From NCBI RefSeq assembly GCF_000612725.1, contig NZ_HG964450.1:466034-530033 (forward strand): a DNA stretch of 64,000 bases, in the 5' to 3' direction. This document shows positions 52,316 through 62,225 of the stretch, piece by piece. Source of the DNA: Mycolicibacterium austroafricanum (GTDB lineage Bacteria; Actinomycetota; Actinomycetes; Mycobacteriales; Mycobacteriaceae). A model generated the notes under the pieces. It worked only from the letters and a program-made list of their open reading frames with translations, made no database searches and had not been told where the DNA came from. Numbering within the stretch: position 1 is the stretch's first letter; the number at the start of each line of letters is the position of its first letter. A program made the position numbers and the translations under genes.

Positions 52316-53473
52316 GTGTCCGAGTCGTATGACGTACCGAACCCAGATCTGCCCAACGCCGAGGGCGCCTGGGCGCAGCAGGCCGAAGCCAGGCTCGGCG
52401 ACCGCCGGCTGCGGGAGGAGATCGACCGCGGCCTCAGCTACGGGCTGGAGGCCGCGCCGACGATCAACGACCGCACCATCTCGACGTTCGTCCGCGGCGA
52501 GAAGCCTCACTTCGCCGGTGAACGGGGCACCTTCCTGAAGTGCCCGTTCATCGAGGACGTCAACGAGGTCGACGACGCCGAGGTCGCGATCTTCGGTGTG
52601 CCGCTGGATGCCGGCGCCACCTACCGCCCCGGAACCCGGTTCGGCCCGCAGGGGATTCGCCGCTCCACCAACCTGTTCGGCACCTACAACTACGAGTCCG
52701 GCGTGGATCTGCGCGAGCAGCTGAACATGGTCGATATCGGCGACGTGTTCACGATCCCGGGCAACCTGGAGAAGTCGTTCGACCAGATCAGCCAGGCGAT
52801 GGCGCACGTGGTGCAGAAGGGCGTGATGCCGATCGTGCTCGGCGGCGACCACTCCATCGGCTTCCCCACCATCCGCGGTCTGGCGCCCTACATGGACGGC
52901 AACATCGGCATCATCCACTTCGACCGGCACGTCGACACCCAGGAGACCGACCTCGACGAGCGGATGCACACCACGCCGTGGTTCCACGCCACCAACATCA
53001 AGAACGCGCCCGCGACCAACCTGGTGCAGATCGGCATCGGCGGCTGGCAGAGCCCGCGCGAAGGGGTGAAGGTGGGCCGTGACCGCAAGTCGACCGTCAT
53101 CACCGTCGGCGACGTCGAAAGGGTGGGGGTCGAGAAAATCGCCGAGATCGCGCTCGAGACGGCATGGAAGGACGCCAAGGCGGTGTACCTGTCCTTCGAC
53201 ATCGACGTCATCGACGCCGGGTTCGTGCCCGGCACCGGCTGGCCCGAACCGGGCGGGCTGCTGCCCCGCGAGGCGCTCAACCTGGTCAAGATGGTCTCCG
53301 AGCCCGGCCTGGCCGGCATCGAGGTGGTCGAGTGCTCACCTCCGTACGACTGGGCCGAGCAGACCGCGCTGATGAGCTCGCGGGTGATCCTCGACAGCCT
53401 GGCCGCCCAGGTGCGGTCCGGCAAGCTCGGCAAGAAGGCCGCCAGGGCCGACCGCCCGGCCTGGGGGCCGTAA
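52316..53473 (+). CDS. Ureohydrolase-family enzyme, candidate guanidine hydrolase (GdmH-like)
   Basis: 385 residues, GTG 52316 behind GAGGAG. Arginase/agmatinase fold with metal residues GGDHS (His179), HFDRHVD (Asp203, His205, Asp207) and SFDIDVID (Asp295, Asp297). The usual DAHxD reads DRHVD, and there is a long N-terminal arm (YGLEAAPTINDRTISTF), features that I recall from the nickel-dependent guanidine hydrolase group rather than agmatinases. It would split guanidine into urea and ammonia. Divergent from the riboswitch-controlled symporter, which supports this. No HypA/HypB-type nickel genes are adjacent. Guanidinobutyrase is the alternative. Confidence 0.88.
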   Translation: MSESYDVPNPDLPNAEGAWAQQAEARLGDRRLREEIDRGLSYGLEAAPTINDRTISTFVRGEKPHFAGERGTFLKCPFIEDVNEVDDAEVAIFGVPLDAGATYRPGTRFGPQGIRRSTNLFGTYNYESGVDLREQLNMVDIGDVFTIPGNLEKSFDQISQAMAHVVQKGVMPIVLGGDHSIGFPTIRGLAPYMDGNIGIIHFDRHVDTQETDLDERMHTTPWFHATNIKNAPATNLVQIGIGGWQSPREGVKVGRDRKSTVITVGDVERVGVEKIAEIALETAWKDAKAVYLSFDIDVIDAGFVPGTGWPEPGGLLPREALNLVKMVSEPGLAGIEVVECSPPYDWAEQTALMSSRVILDSLAAQVRSGKLGKKAARADRPAWGP

Positions 53474-53486
53474 CTAGGCTGGGGGC

Positions 53487-54374
53487 ATGCGCATCGCGTT
53501 GGCTCAGATCCGCGGCAGTACCGACCCGGCCGAGAACCTCGACCTCGTCGAGGAGTACACCGGGCGGGCCGCCGAGGCAGGTGCGTCCCTCGTGCTGTTC
53601 CCCGAGGCGACCATCTGCCGCTTCGGGGTTCCGCCGGCCGAGATCGCCGAGCCGTTCGACGGCCCCTGGGCCTCGGCGGTACGCGGCATCGCCGCGCGCG
53701 CGGGCGTCGTGGTGGTGGCGGGCATGTACGTCCCGTCGGACGACGACGACCGGGTCACCAACACGCTGATCGCCACCGGGCCGGGGGTGGACGCGCGCTA
53801 CGACAAGATCCACCTCTACGACGCGTTCGGCTTCAGCGAGTCCAAGACCGTCGCCCCGGGACGTGATCCCGTCGTCATCACGGTCGAGAGCGAGTCGGGG
53901 CCGGTGAAGGTCGGCCTGACGTTGTGTTACGACATCCGGTTCCCGGAGCTCTACGTCGAACTGGCCGAACGCGGCGCGGAGATCATCACCGCGCACGCCT
54001 CATGGGGCAACGGTCCCGGCAAGATCGACCAGTGGACACTGCTGGCCCGGGCCAGGGCCATCGACACCAGCACCGTGGTCGCCGCCGTCGGCCAGGCCTA
54101 CCCGGGCGACGAGATCGCCGCGCTGGGGCCGACCGGGGTGGGCCACAGCGTGGTGGCCTCAGCGCTGGGTGAGGTGCTGGCCTCGGCGGGCGCGGACCCG
54201 CAGCTGCTGATGTGCGATATCGACCTGGAGGCAGCCCGTGCCGCCCGCCAGACCGTCGCGGTGATGCACAACCGCTCAGAGGCAGTCCGCTCTTCGCGCG
54301 AGCGCTCATCGCCAGCAGTCCGCTCTTCGCGCGAGCGCTCATCGCCAGCAGTCCGCTCTTCGCGCGAGCGCTGA
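53487..54374 (+). CDS. Nitrilase-superfamily amidohydrolase with in-frame repeat tail (Rv0480c type)
   Basis: 295 residues, ATG 53487, 13 bases after the ureohydrolase. Catalytic triad of the family: Glu in LFPEATICRFG, Lys in YDKIHLYDAFG, Cys in LTLCYDIRFPELY. It hydrolyses a carbon-nitrogen amide, possibly deaminated glutathione or an omega-amide. The protein should end near VMHNRSEA; instead about 29 residues of VRSSRERSSPA repeats follow, encoded by a 33-base tandem repeat. In M. tuberculosis this gene adjoins Rv0481c; the guanidine and oxidase-like genes separate them here. Confidence 0.9.
   Translation: MRIALAQIRGSTDPAENLDLVEEYTGRAAEAGASLVLFPEATICRFGVPPAEIAEPFDGPWASAVRGIAARAGVVVVAGMYVPSDDDDRVTNTLIATGPGVDARYDKIHLYDAFGFSESKTVAPGRDPVVITVESESGPVKVGLTLCYDIRFPELYVELAERGAEIITAHASWGNGPGKIDQWTLLARARAIDTSTVVAAVGQAYPGDEIAALGPTGVGHSVVASALGEVLASAGADPQLLMCDIDLEAARAARQTVAVMHNRSEAVRSSRERSSPAVRSSRERSSPAVRSSRER
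54285..54371 (+). repeat. 33-base in-frame tandem repeat, 2.6 copies
   Basis: Units beginning GTCCGCTCTTCGCGCGAGCG at 54285, 54318 and 54351 have an exact 33-base period, giving an 11-residue repeat at the C-terminus of the nitrilase. The core GCGCGAGCGCTCATCG also occurs at 31684-31700 inside the thioesterase gene and resembles the MIRU-like units at 60129. It is probably a mobile or recombinogenic short repeat. Confidence 0.85.
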
Positions 54375-54412
54375 TCGGCATCCACTCAGGGCAGTAGGGC
54401 AGAATCGCTGGG

Positions 54413-55285
54413 GTGACTGATCCCTGGGCGCGTCCGCCACAACAGCCCGGCCCACCGCCGGCACCGTTTCCGCAGGACCAGCCCCCCGGTTACGGGCCAG
54501 GGCCGACATCTCCCACCCCTCAGGAAGGTTCCTCGTTGCCGGCGAAACTGAAGAACATCTTCAGCGACCCCATCTCGATCGTGCTGGTCGTCGTGATCGT
54601 GCTGGCACTGGTGTTCGCGGGCCTGCTCGGCGCCGAACTGTATGCGCGTAACCGCGCGGACACGGTCGTCGCCGGCACCGTCGAGTGCGTCGTCCAGGAC
54701 GACGCCACCGCATCGTTCGGCGTGCTGCCGCCGTTCCTGATGCAGCACGTGTCGGGGCACTACACGAACATCCGCATCGAGACGGCTGGCAACCAGGTCC
54801 GCGACGCCAAGGGCATGAAGGTCGACCTCGACATCAACGACGTCCGGTTGGAGGACTCCCCCACCTCCAGCGGAACCATCGGTTCGCTGGTCGCGCACAT
54901 CACCTGGAGCGCCGAGGGCATCAAGCAGACGATTCAGGGCGCCATCCCGCTCGTCGGCAGCTTCGTGACCGGGGTGACCACCAACCCCAACGACGGCACC
55001 GTCGAGCTCGAAGGCGCGCTGGGCAGCATCACCGCGCGTCCCGAGGTCGCCGACGGCGGCATCGCGCTGCGGGTGCAGCAGGTCACCGGCCTCGGCTTCA
55101 CCCTGCCCCGCGAGGCCGTGCAGCCCGCGCTGGACGCGTTCACCTCCGAGCTGACGCAGGACTACCCGATGGACATCCGCGCCGATTCCGTCGAAGTCAC
55201 CGATTCCGGTGTGGTGAGCCAGTTCTCGACCAGAAACGCATCCATCCCGAAGCAGACCGACGACCCCTGCTTCGCCGGGCTGTAG
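54413..55285 (+). CDS. DUF2993 (LmeA-type) membrane-anchored protein (Rv0479c type)
   Basis: 290 residues, GTG 54413. Pro-rich cytoplasmic start (about 45 residues), one helix (ISIVLVVVIVLALVFAGLLGAELY), and an extracytoplasmic DUF2993 domain to the end. LmeA-like proteins bind lipids and one trims lipomannan in mycobacteria; this paralogue lacks a known role. It closes with DDPCFAGL, a conserved Cys near the C-terminus. Convergent with deoC, 3 bases apart. Confidence 0.86.
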   Translation: MTDPWARPPQQPGPPPAPFPQDQPPGYGPGPTSPTPQEGSSLPAKLKNIFSDPISIVLVVVIVLALVFAGLLGAELYARNRADTVVAGTVECVVQDDATASFGVLPPFLMQHVSGHYTNIRIETAGNQVRDAKGMKVDLDINDVRLEDSPTSSGTIGSLVAHITWSAEGIKQTIQGAIPLVGSFVTGVTTNPNDGTVELEGALGSITARPEVADGGIALRVQQVTGLGFTLPREAVQPALDAFTSELTQDYPMDIRADSVEVTDSGVVSQFSTRNASIPKQTDDPCFAGL

Positions 55286-55288
55286 GCG

Positions 55289-55966
55289 TCAGTCGGGAAA
55301 CCCGGCCAGCACCGCGCGGGTTCCGGACAGGCCCAGCCGGGTGGCACCCGAGTCGAGCATCGCCGCCGCGTCTGCGGCGGAACGGATCCCGCCGCTGGCC
55401 TTCACCCCGAGACGGCCGCCGACCGCGCCCGCCATCAACTCGACGGCACGGACCGAGGCGCCGCCGCTCGGGTGAAAACCGGTGGAGGTCTTGACGAAAT
55501 CGGCGCCGGCGTCCTCGGCCACCCGGCAGATGTCGACGAGCAACGGTTCGCCGCTGATCTGGAGGATCGCGGCCGACTCGACGATCACCTTCAGCACTGC
55601 TTCTGGGGCGGCGGCACGCACCGCCGCGATGTCGGATCGCACGGCGCCGAGTTCTCCGGCAAGAGCGCATCCGACGTCGATGACCATGTCGACCTCCCTG
55701 GCTCCCGCCTCGACCGCCAACCGGGCCTCCTCGGCCTTGATCGCCGAAACGTGCTTGCCGGAGGGGAATCCCACCACCGAGGCCACCGTCGCGTCGGGCG
55801 CCAACAGGGAGACGGCCGCGACGAACGTGGGGGACACACAGATCGCGTAGACGCCGAGTTCGGCGGCCTCGGTGACGAGGGCCTCGATATCGGCCTCGGT
55901 CGCCTCGGGCTTGAGCAGGGTGTGGTCGACCAGCGCCGCGACCCGGGCGCGCGAGTAGGAACCCAT
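55289..55966 (-). CDS. deoC: Deoxyribose-phosphate aldolase
   Basis: 225 residues from ATG 55966, overlapping the previous stop by one base (TGATG). It splits 2-deoxyribose-5-phosphate into acetaldehyde and glyceraldehyde-3-phosphate. [24 protein letters not shown], the Schiff-base Lys in [22 protein letters not shown] and [12 protein letters not shown] are all present. The frame upstream to 56164 covers the adjacent gene and is not used. Confidence 0.95.
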   Translation of the reverse strand: MGSYSRARVAALVDHTLLKPEATEADIEALVTEAAELGVYAICVSPTFVAAVSLLAPDATVASVVGFPSGKHVSAIKAEEARLAVEAGAREVDMVIDVGCALAGELGAVRSDIAAVRAAAPEAVLKVIVESAAILQISGEPLLVDICRVAEDAGADFVKTSTGFHPSGGASVRAVELMAGAVGGRLGVKASGGIRSAADAAAMLDSGATRLGLSGTRAVLAGFPD

Positions 55967-56379
55967 CAGAAGGGCTCTTCGGTGCCGCCCGGATTGCATC
56001 GGGTGGCGATCATCTGCTCGGGGCTGACCTCGGGGCGCCACGGTTCCAGGTTCCAGCTCACCTTGCCGGGTTCGACGAACTCGGCGAAGTTCCAGTGGCA
56101 CAGGAACTGCTCCCGCATGCCCGGAATCGCGGCGTCGGGGGACAGCGTCAACACCTCGGCCCACGCCGCCTCTGCCAGCGCCGCAGTGCCTGCATGACCG
56201 GATGTGCGGCGTGCCGACGGCGTCGGATACACGCGCAGGCTCGAGAGGTCACCCCACTTCGCCCACGTCACGTGGTCGACGTACGGCGGTGGCCCGGGGA
56301 CCGGGGACGCCGCAGCGGGAGGAGCCGGCACCACCACAGTGCCCGCCGCGGCCACGGCGGCGATCACGAACGCGCGCAC
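55966..56379 (-). CDS. Small secreted protein (Rv0477 type)
   Basis: 137 residues from GTG 56379 ([25 protein letters not shown]), whose G overlaps the preceding TAG. Signal peptide of about 25 residues; mature part with [31 protein letters not shown] and CNPGG, two cysteines likely joined. The family is exported and conserved in mycobacteria without known function. Coupled to the DUF2516 gene and deoC. Confidence 0.83.
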   Translation of the reverse strand: MRAFVIAAVAAAGTVVVPAPPAAASPVPGPPPYVDHVTWAKWGDLSSLRVYPTPSARRTSGHAGTAALAEAAWAEVLTLSPDAAIPGMREQFLCHWNFAEFVEPGKVSWNLEPWRPEVSPEQMIATRCNPGGTEEPF

Positions 56380-56666
56380 TAGCGTGACTTTCCCTGGATC
56401 TCCAGGATCTTGGGCCGCACGTCGACCAGGTAGACGCCCGCGGCGACCGCCGCGATCGCCACGCCGGTGATGCCGAGCACCAGAGCCAGCAGCACGCCCA
56501 CCCCGAGGATCACCAGCCACACCGGCTTGGTCAGCTTGTCGGCTGCGGTGTAGGCGTCAGGCCGCTGCATTGCGGCATGCACGAACGCGTAGGCCGACGT
56601 CACCAGGACGGCGATCTGCAATGCGAAGAGGACGTAACCCACGAGGCCTTGGAGCTGCACGCTCAA
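56379..56666 (-). CDS. DUF2516 membrane protein (Rv0476 type)
   Basis: 95 residues, TTG 56666 (GTG 56660 is possible). Helices [23 protein letters not shown] and [34 protein letters not shown] flank the conserved [15 protein letters not shown] loop; the end is [14 protein letters not shown]. Conserved next to hbhA in mycobacteria. Function unknown. Confidence 0.86.
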   Translation of the reverse strand: MSVQLQGLVGYVLFALQIAVLVTSAYAFVHAAMQRPDAYTAADKLTKPVWLVILGVGVLLALVLGITGVAIAAVAAGVYLVDVRPKILEIQGKSR

Positions 56667-56723
56667 TAGCCTATGCGGGTTACGTCCCCTTTTCGACTTC
56701 CGCCGCTCGCGCGGTGGGGTCGG

Positions 56724-57374
56724 TTACTTCTGGGTGACCTTCTTGGCCGCCGCCTTCTTGGCCGGGGCCTTCTTGGCCGGGGTGGCCGCAGAGGTCTTCG
56801 CAGCCGCAGCCGGGCTGGCCTTCTTGGCCGGCGCCTTCTTGGCGGCCTTCTTGGCCGGCGCGGCGGCCGACTCGGCCTTCTTCGGCAGCTCGACGCCGAC
56901 CAGCTTGGCGGCGCGCTCACCGACTGCGCGGGTCTGCGACGCGACGTTGCCCAGCGCCTCCTGGGTCAGCTCGACGGCCTGGTCGGTGTACTCCTCGACC
57001 CGGCTGGCGGCCTCTTCCAGCGCCGGCTGGGTGCGCAGGCGCTCGATCGCCGCCTCGCCGCGCTCGATGAGCTTGTTGTAGGTCGACTGCGCGGCCTCGG
57101 CGTAGCCCTCGGCGAACTTGCGCAGCTCCTCGGCCGTCAGCTTCTCGCGGATGTCGCCGAACTGGGCCGGCAGATCTTCCTGCAGCTTGGTGATGCGGGC
57201 GCGGCTCTCCTCGACGCGGCTCTTGGAGTCGGTGCGGGCTTCGCCGGCACGCTCACGAAGCGTCGCGACGATCTCGTTGACGCGCTCCAGCGCCAGGTCG
57301 GCTGCACCGACCGCGGCGAGCAGAGGGGCCTTCAGGTCGTCGATGTCGAGTTGGTTCTTGTTGGTCTCAGCCAT
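56724..57374 (-). CDS. hbhA: Heparin-binding hemagglutinin
   Basis: 216 residues, ATG 57374. Residues 1-155 form a helical coiled-coil ([33 protein letters not shown]); the C-terminal 60 residues are KKA/PAKKA repeats that bind sulfated glycans and are methylated in pathogenic species. Found at the surface and in lipid inclusions. Its first 8 bases overlap the 3' end of the XRE gene, as in related genomes. Confidence 0.95.
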   Translation of the reverse strand: MAETNKNQLDIDDLKAPLLAAVGAADLALERVNEIVATLRERAGEARTDSKSRVEESRARITKLQEDLPAQFGDIREKLTAEELRKFAEGYAEAAQSTYNKLIERGEAAIERLRTQPALEEAASRVEEYTDQAVELTQEALGNVASQTRAVGERAAKLVGVELPKKAESAAAPAKKAAKKAPAKKASPAAAAKTSAATPAKKAPAKKAAAKKVTQK

Positions 57375-57897
57375 GGCTGTGTCCTTCCTTCGGAGGTTTG
57401 AGTTCTGTGATCGATTGCGGGACTTCGGGGATCTCTAGAGGGCTCTTGTCTTGTTCAGTCGTGGGCTCCTCGTCTACGTCGGTCACATTGTCGCCTCGCG
57501 CTTCCGTCGCTGAGACCGCTTCGGCGAGGACGGCCTCGTTCTGCTGGCAGAACGAGGTGTAGATGTCGAGCAGCACCTGCTTCTGCCGCTCGTTGATCGC
57601 CGTGTCGGTGACGATGGCGTCGCGGACCTCGTTGGTCTCACTCGGCTCGAGGATTCCGGCCCTGACGTAGAGAACCTCGGCGGAAACCCGCAGTGCCTTG
57701 GCGATCTGGTTGAGCACATCTGCGGACGGTTTCCGCAGGCCCCGCTCGATCTGGCTGAGGTACGGGTTGGACACCCCCGCCTTCTCGGCCAGTTGCCGCA
57801 CCGACACCTGCGCGGCTTCGCGCTGGGCCCGGATGAAAGAGCCGATGTCCTGTGCAGCGCTGGACATGACAGCGGCAAGATTCTCATCCTGCGGCAT
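57367..57897 (-). CDS. XRE-family HTH regulator (Rv0474 type)
   Basis: 176 residues from ATG 57897 (ATG 57867, MSSAAQDIG, is an alternative). N-terminal [54 protein letters not shown]. The C-terminal half is acidic and disordered, ending in KEGHSHG, a short His motif. The M. tuberculosis counterpart has been reported as copper-responsive; that is from memory. Overlaps hbhA. Confidence 0.9.
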   Translation of the reverse strand: MPQDENLAAVMSSAAQDIGSFIRAQREAAQVSVRQLAEKAGVSNPYLSQIERGLRKPSADVLNQIAKALRVSAEVLYVRAGILEPSETNEVRDAIVTDTAINERQKQVLLDIYTSFCQQNEAVLAEAVSATEARGDNVTDVDEEPTTEQDKSPLEIPEVPQSITELKPPKEGHSHG

Positions 57898-57989
57898 GGG
57901 TTGCCCCCTCGTGCGGTGGGTTATCCGATTACCGACAACACCAACCGTACGACGGGGTGCTAACTTTTGCAAGCACCAGTTAGCGCAGG

Positions 57990-59345
57990 TCAGAACAATA
58001 GCTGGGCTATCGAATAGATGGCCAGACCCGCCAGCGACCCCACCACGGTGCCATTGATGCGAATGAACTGCAGGTCGCGGCCCACGTGAAGTTCGATCCG
58101 GCGGCTGGCCTCCTCGGCATCCCACCGCTCGATCGTGTCGGTGATGATCGTGGTGATCTCCGCCCCGTACTCGCCGACGAGGTGCTGAGCCCCGCGCACG
58201 ATCCAGTTGTCCGCCTTGTCGCGCAGGTCAGCGTCGTCGCGCAGGGATTCCCCGATGCGCACGACGGTGTCGGCAATGCGGGTGCGCAGTGACGACGACG
58301 GGTCGTCGACCGATTCGAGAATGATCCGCTTGGCCGCGTTCCATGCCGTCTCGGCAGCCCTGGCGACCTCGTCGCGGGCCATGATCTGGTCTTTGACGTT
58401 CTCGGCCTTGCGGATCGTGGCCTCGTCGTTCTGCAGGTCGTCGGCGAACTCGAACAGGAACCGGGTGGCCGACCGGCGCAGCTCATGATCGGGATCACGA
58501 CGCACCTTGTCGGTGAAGTCCATCAGCTCGCGGTGGATGCGATCGCCCACGAGATGGTCCACCCACCGCGGCGACCAGGTCGGCGAGTCACGTTCGATGA
58601 CACGCTCGATGACCTCGCCGGCGTTCAACGACCACTGGAAGGCGCGATCGGCGAGCAACTGCAACAGCGCCTCCTGCCTGCCCTCGACCAGCAACGTGGA
58701 CAGCACCCGCCCGACAGGGGGACCCCACTGCGGTTCGGCGATCCGCTTGATGATCATCCGGTCCAGCACATGCTGGACGTCCTCGTCACGCAGCATTTCG
58801 ACCAGCACGCGCAGCACGGTCGCCGTCTCGGCGGCCACCCGCTCGGCATGCTTGCGGTCACAGAGCCACTTGCCCACCCGGCCGGCGACGTCGGCGTCGC
58901 GCAGCTTGGTCTCCACGTTGGCCGGGGACAGGAAGTTCTGCCGCACGAACGTGCCGAGCCCCTCCCCCAGCTGATCCTTCTTCCGCTTGATGATCGCGGT
59001 GTGCGGGATCGGAATGCCCAGCGGATGCTTGAACAGCGCGGTGACCGCGAACCAGTCGGCCAGCGCGCCGACCATGCCGGCCTCGGCCGCCGCCCGCACA
59101 TATCCGATCCAGGGGGCCGCACCACCGGATGCGGCACCCCGGGACTGCGCCCAGGTGCAGATGAGGAAGATGACGCTGGCCCCGAGCAGGAAACCGAGCG
59201 CGACCAGCTTCATGCGCCTGAGCGCGCGCCTGCGTTCGGCGTCGGCGGCGCTGTCCGCGTCGGCTATCGCCTGGGCGAAACTCGTCAGCGCGCCGGCGGG
59301 CCGGACGTCCGGGGCATCTAGTCGGTGAGCCACATGTCCCATCAT
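57990..59345 (-). CDS. DUF445 membrane protein (Rv0473 type)
   Basis: 451 residues, ATG 59345. Helix at residues 46-65, the conserved GMVGALADWFAVTALFKHPLGIPIPHTAIIKRKKDQLGEGLGTFVRQNFL, a long helical soluble region, and a C-terminal helix (NGTVVGSLAGLAIYSIAQLLF). This is the standard layout of DUF445/YjiN proteins, whose role is unknown; lipid transfer or envelope maintenance has been suggested from predicted bridge-like structure. The 92-base gap before the XRE gene contains its promoter. Confidence 0.9.
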   Translation of the reverse strand: MMGHVAHRLDAPDVRPAGALTSFAQAIADADSAADAERRRALRRMKLVALGFLLGASVIFLICTWAQSRGAASGGAAPWIGYVRAAAEAGMVGALADWFAVTALFKHPLGIPIPHTAIIKRKKDQLGEGLGTFVRQNFLSPANVETKLRDADVAGRVGKWLCDRKHAERVAAETATVLRVLVEMLRDEDVQHVLDRMIIKRIAEPQWGPPVGRVLSTLLVEGRQEALLQLLADRAFQWSLNAGEVIERVIERDSPTWSPRWVDHLVGDRIHRELMDFTDKVRRDPDHELRRSATRFLFEFADDLQNDEATIRKAENVKDQIMARDEVARAAETAWNAAKRIILESVDDPSSSLRTRIADTVVRIGESLRDDADLRDKADNWIVRGAQHLVGEYGAEITTIITDTIERWDAEEASRRIELHVGRDLQFIRINGTVVGSLAGLAIYSIAQLLF

Positions 59346-59418
59346 CCCTGCGCGGACAACCAGCCGGGGCCGGCCGCCGTATTATCGATGCGTACATAGG
59401 GAACGGATCACCGCGAAC

Positions 59419-60123
59419 GTGGCACAACAATTCCCGCCGGTGGCGGCCAAGACCGACGGACGGAAACGGCGCTGGCACCGGCACAAGGTGGAGCGCCGCA
59501 ACGAGCTGGTCGACGGCACGCTGGAGGCCATCCGCAGACTGGGCAGCAACGTCAGCATGGACGAGATCGCGGCGGAGATCGGTGTCTCCAAGACGGTGCT
59601 CTACCGCTACTTCGTCGACAAGAACGACCTCACTACCGCGGTGATGATGCGTTTCGCGCAGACCACGCTGATCCCCAACATGGCGGCCGCGCTGTCGTCG
59701 AATCTGGATGGATACGACCTGACCCGCGAGATCATCAAGGTCTACGTCGAGACCGTCGCGGCCGAACCGGAGCCCTATCGGTTCGTGATGGCCAACAACT
59801 CGGCGAGCAAGAGCAAGGCCGTCGCCGACTCCGAGACGATCATCGCGCGCATGCTCGCGGTCATGCTGCGCAGGCGCATGGTGTCGGCAGGCATGGACAC
59901 CGGCGGCGCCGAACCGTGGGCGTACCACATCGTCGGCGGCGTCCAGTTGGCCACGCACTCGTGGATGTCGAATCCGCGGATGACCGCCGAGGAGCTGATC
60001 GACTATCTGACGATGCTGTCCTGGAGTGCGCTGTGCGGCATCGTCGAGGTCAACGGATCGCTGGACACGTTCCGTCAGAGTCCTCATCCTTCCCCGGCGT
60101 TGCCCACTCGCCTGCTTGACTAG
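59419..60123 (+). CDS. madR: TetR-family regulator MadR type (Rv0472c counterpart)
   Basis: 234 residues, GTG 59419. HTH: SMDEIAAEIGVSKTVLYRYFVDKNDL. N-terminal basic arm KRRWHRHKVERRNEL. The counterpart MadR represses the mycolic acid desaturase genes desA1/desA2 and responds to acyl-CoA (from literature memory). Its stop is 5 bases before the first of three tandem micro-ORFs leading to ppk2, so the two may share a transcript. Assigned by order and sequence. Confidence 0.88.
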   Translation: MAQQFPPVAAKTDGRKRRWHRHKVERRNELVDGTLEAIRRLGSNVSMDEIAAEIGVSKTVLYRYFVDKNDLTTAVMMRFAQTTLIPNMAAALSSNLDGYDLTREIIKVYVETVAAEPEPYRFVMANNSASKSKAVADSETIIARMLAVMLRRRMVSAGMDTGGAEPWAYHIVGGVQLATHSWMSNPRMTAEELIDYLTMLSWSALCGIVEVNGSLDTFRQSPHPSPALPTRLLD

Positions 60124-60128
60124 GGCGC

Positions 60129-60327
60129 ATGAGCGAAGCTTGCGAGCGAATCATCGGCCCTGAATGCGCCGACCGAGCCTGCGAGGACGGCGCATGAGCG
60201 AAGCTTGCGAGCGAATCATCGGCCCTGAATGCGCCGACCGAGCCTGCGAGGACGGCGCATGAGCGAAGCTTGCGAGCGAATCATCGGCCCTGAATGCGCC
60301 GACCGAGCCTGCGAGGACGGCGCATGA
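60129..60327 (+). repeat. Three tandem 65-base MIRU-like units, each a coupled 22-residue ORF
   Basis: ATG at 60129, 60194 and 60259, with a fourth ATG at 60324 being the ppk2 start; exact 65-base period and identical sequence. Each unit reads MSEACERIIGPECADRACED-G-A and ends in TGA that overlaps the next ATG (ATGA). This is the structural definition of mycobacterial interspersed repetitive units: small ORFs whose ends overlap so that ribosomes pass from one to the next. Copy number would vary between strains and may tune ppk2. Confidence 0.9.
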
Positions 60328-61199
60328 TCGAAGCCGGCGAACCCAACGACCTGCCGTCGCTGTGGTCACACGAACCGCACGCCGAATTGATGTTCCAACC
60401 GGGCGACAAGGTGGCCGACATCGACACCGAAGCCACCCCCGGCTTCCGGGGCACCAAGTCCGACGCACCCACACTGCAGGCCGAACGCAACGTGCGCTTC
60501 GCCGAACTGCAGGAAAAGCTCTATGCCAACAGCCGTTCCGGCGACACCCGGTCGGTGCTGCTGGTGTTACAGGGCATGGACACCGCAGGCAAGGGCGGGA
60601 TCGTCAAACACGTTGTGGGCGGCGGCAATCCGCAGGGCATTCAGTACCGCAGTTTCGGCAAGCCGACGGCCGAGGAACTGGCCCACCACTACCTGTGGCG
60701 GATCCGCAAGGCGCTGCCGGCGGCCGGTCACATCGGGGTGTTCGACCGCTCGCACTATGAGGACGTGCTCATCGTGCGCGTCCACAATCTGGTCCCACCC
60801 GATGTCTGGCAGCCGCGCTACGACGAGATCAACGCGTTCGAGCGGGAACTCGTCAACCAGGGCACGTCGATTGTGAAGGTCGCGATGTTCGTCTCGCTCG
60901 ACGAGCAGAAGAGGCGGCTGGCCGCGCGGCTCGAGCGGCCCGACAAGTACTGGAAGTACAACCCCGCCGACATCGACGAACGGCTGAAATGGCCCGCGTA
61001 CCAAGAGGCGTACCAGGCGATGCTGGACCGCACGTCGACCGCGTATGCGCCCTGGCACATCGTGCCCTGCAACCGGAAGTGGTACAGCCGGCTGGCGATC
61101 ACCGAGTTGCTGATCGAGACCCTCAAACGCCTCAACATGTCGTGGCCGCCGCCGGACTTCGACGTCGCCGCCGAGAAGAAGCGACTGGCCTCGGCCTGA
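60324..61199 (+). CDS. Polyphosphate kinase 2 family nucleotide phosphotransferase
   Basis: 291 residues from ATG 60324, which overlaps the stop of the last micro-ORF. PPK2 signatures: VLLVLQGMDTAGKGGIVKH (P-loop), the GVFDRSHYEDVLIVRVHNL lid region, and KWPAYQEAYQAMLDRTSTAYAPWHIVPCNRKWYSRLA. It transfers phosphate between polyphosphate and nucleotides. The in-frame 60294 start lies within repeat 3. This gene has replaced or joined the site where M. tuberculosis has pcaA. Confidence 0.93.
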   Translation: MIEAGEPNDLPSLWSHEPHAELMFQPGDKVADIDTEATPGFRGTKSDAPTLQAERNVRFAELQEKLYANSRSGDTRSVLLVLQGMDTAGKGGIVKHVVGGGNPQGIQYRSFGKPTAEELAHHYLWRIRKALPAAGHIGVFDRSHYEDVLIVRVHNLVPPDVWQPRYDEINAFERELVNQGTSIVKVAMFVSLDEQKRRLAARLERPDKYWKYNPADIDERLKWPAYQEAYQAMLDRTSTAYAPWHIVPCNRKWYSRLAITELLIETLKRLNMSWPPPDFDVAAEKKRLASA

Positions 61200-61225
61200 C
61201 CGGGCCGAGCCGGCTCAGCCCGGCG

Positions 61226-62100
<875 letters not shown>

Positions 62101-62225
62101 GCGGCAGGCAACCCCTTGCGGTTCGTCGGCCGACCGAGAACGCACCGGACACCGGGGCGGGGCGCAGACGGGCCTCTACCGCAGTCCCGGCTGCACTCTC
62201 AACCGGCGTGTCAATATTCGGTTAG

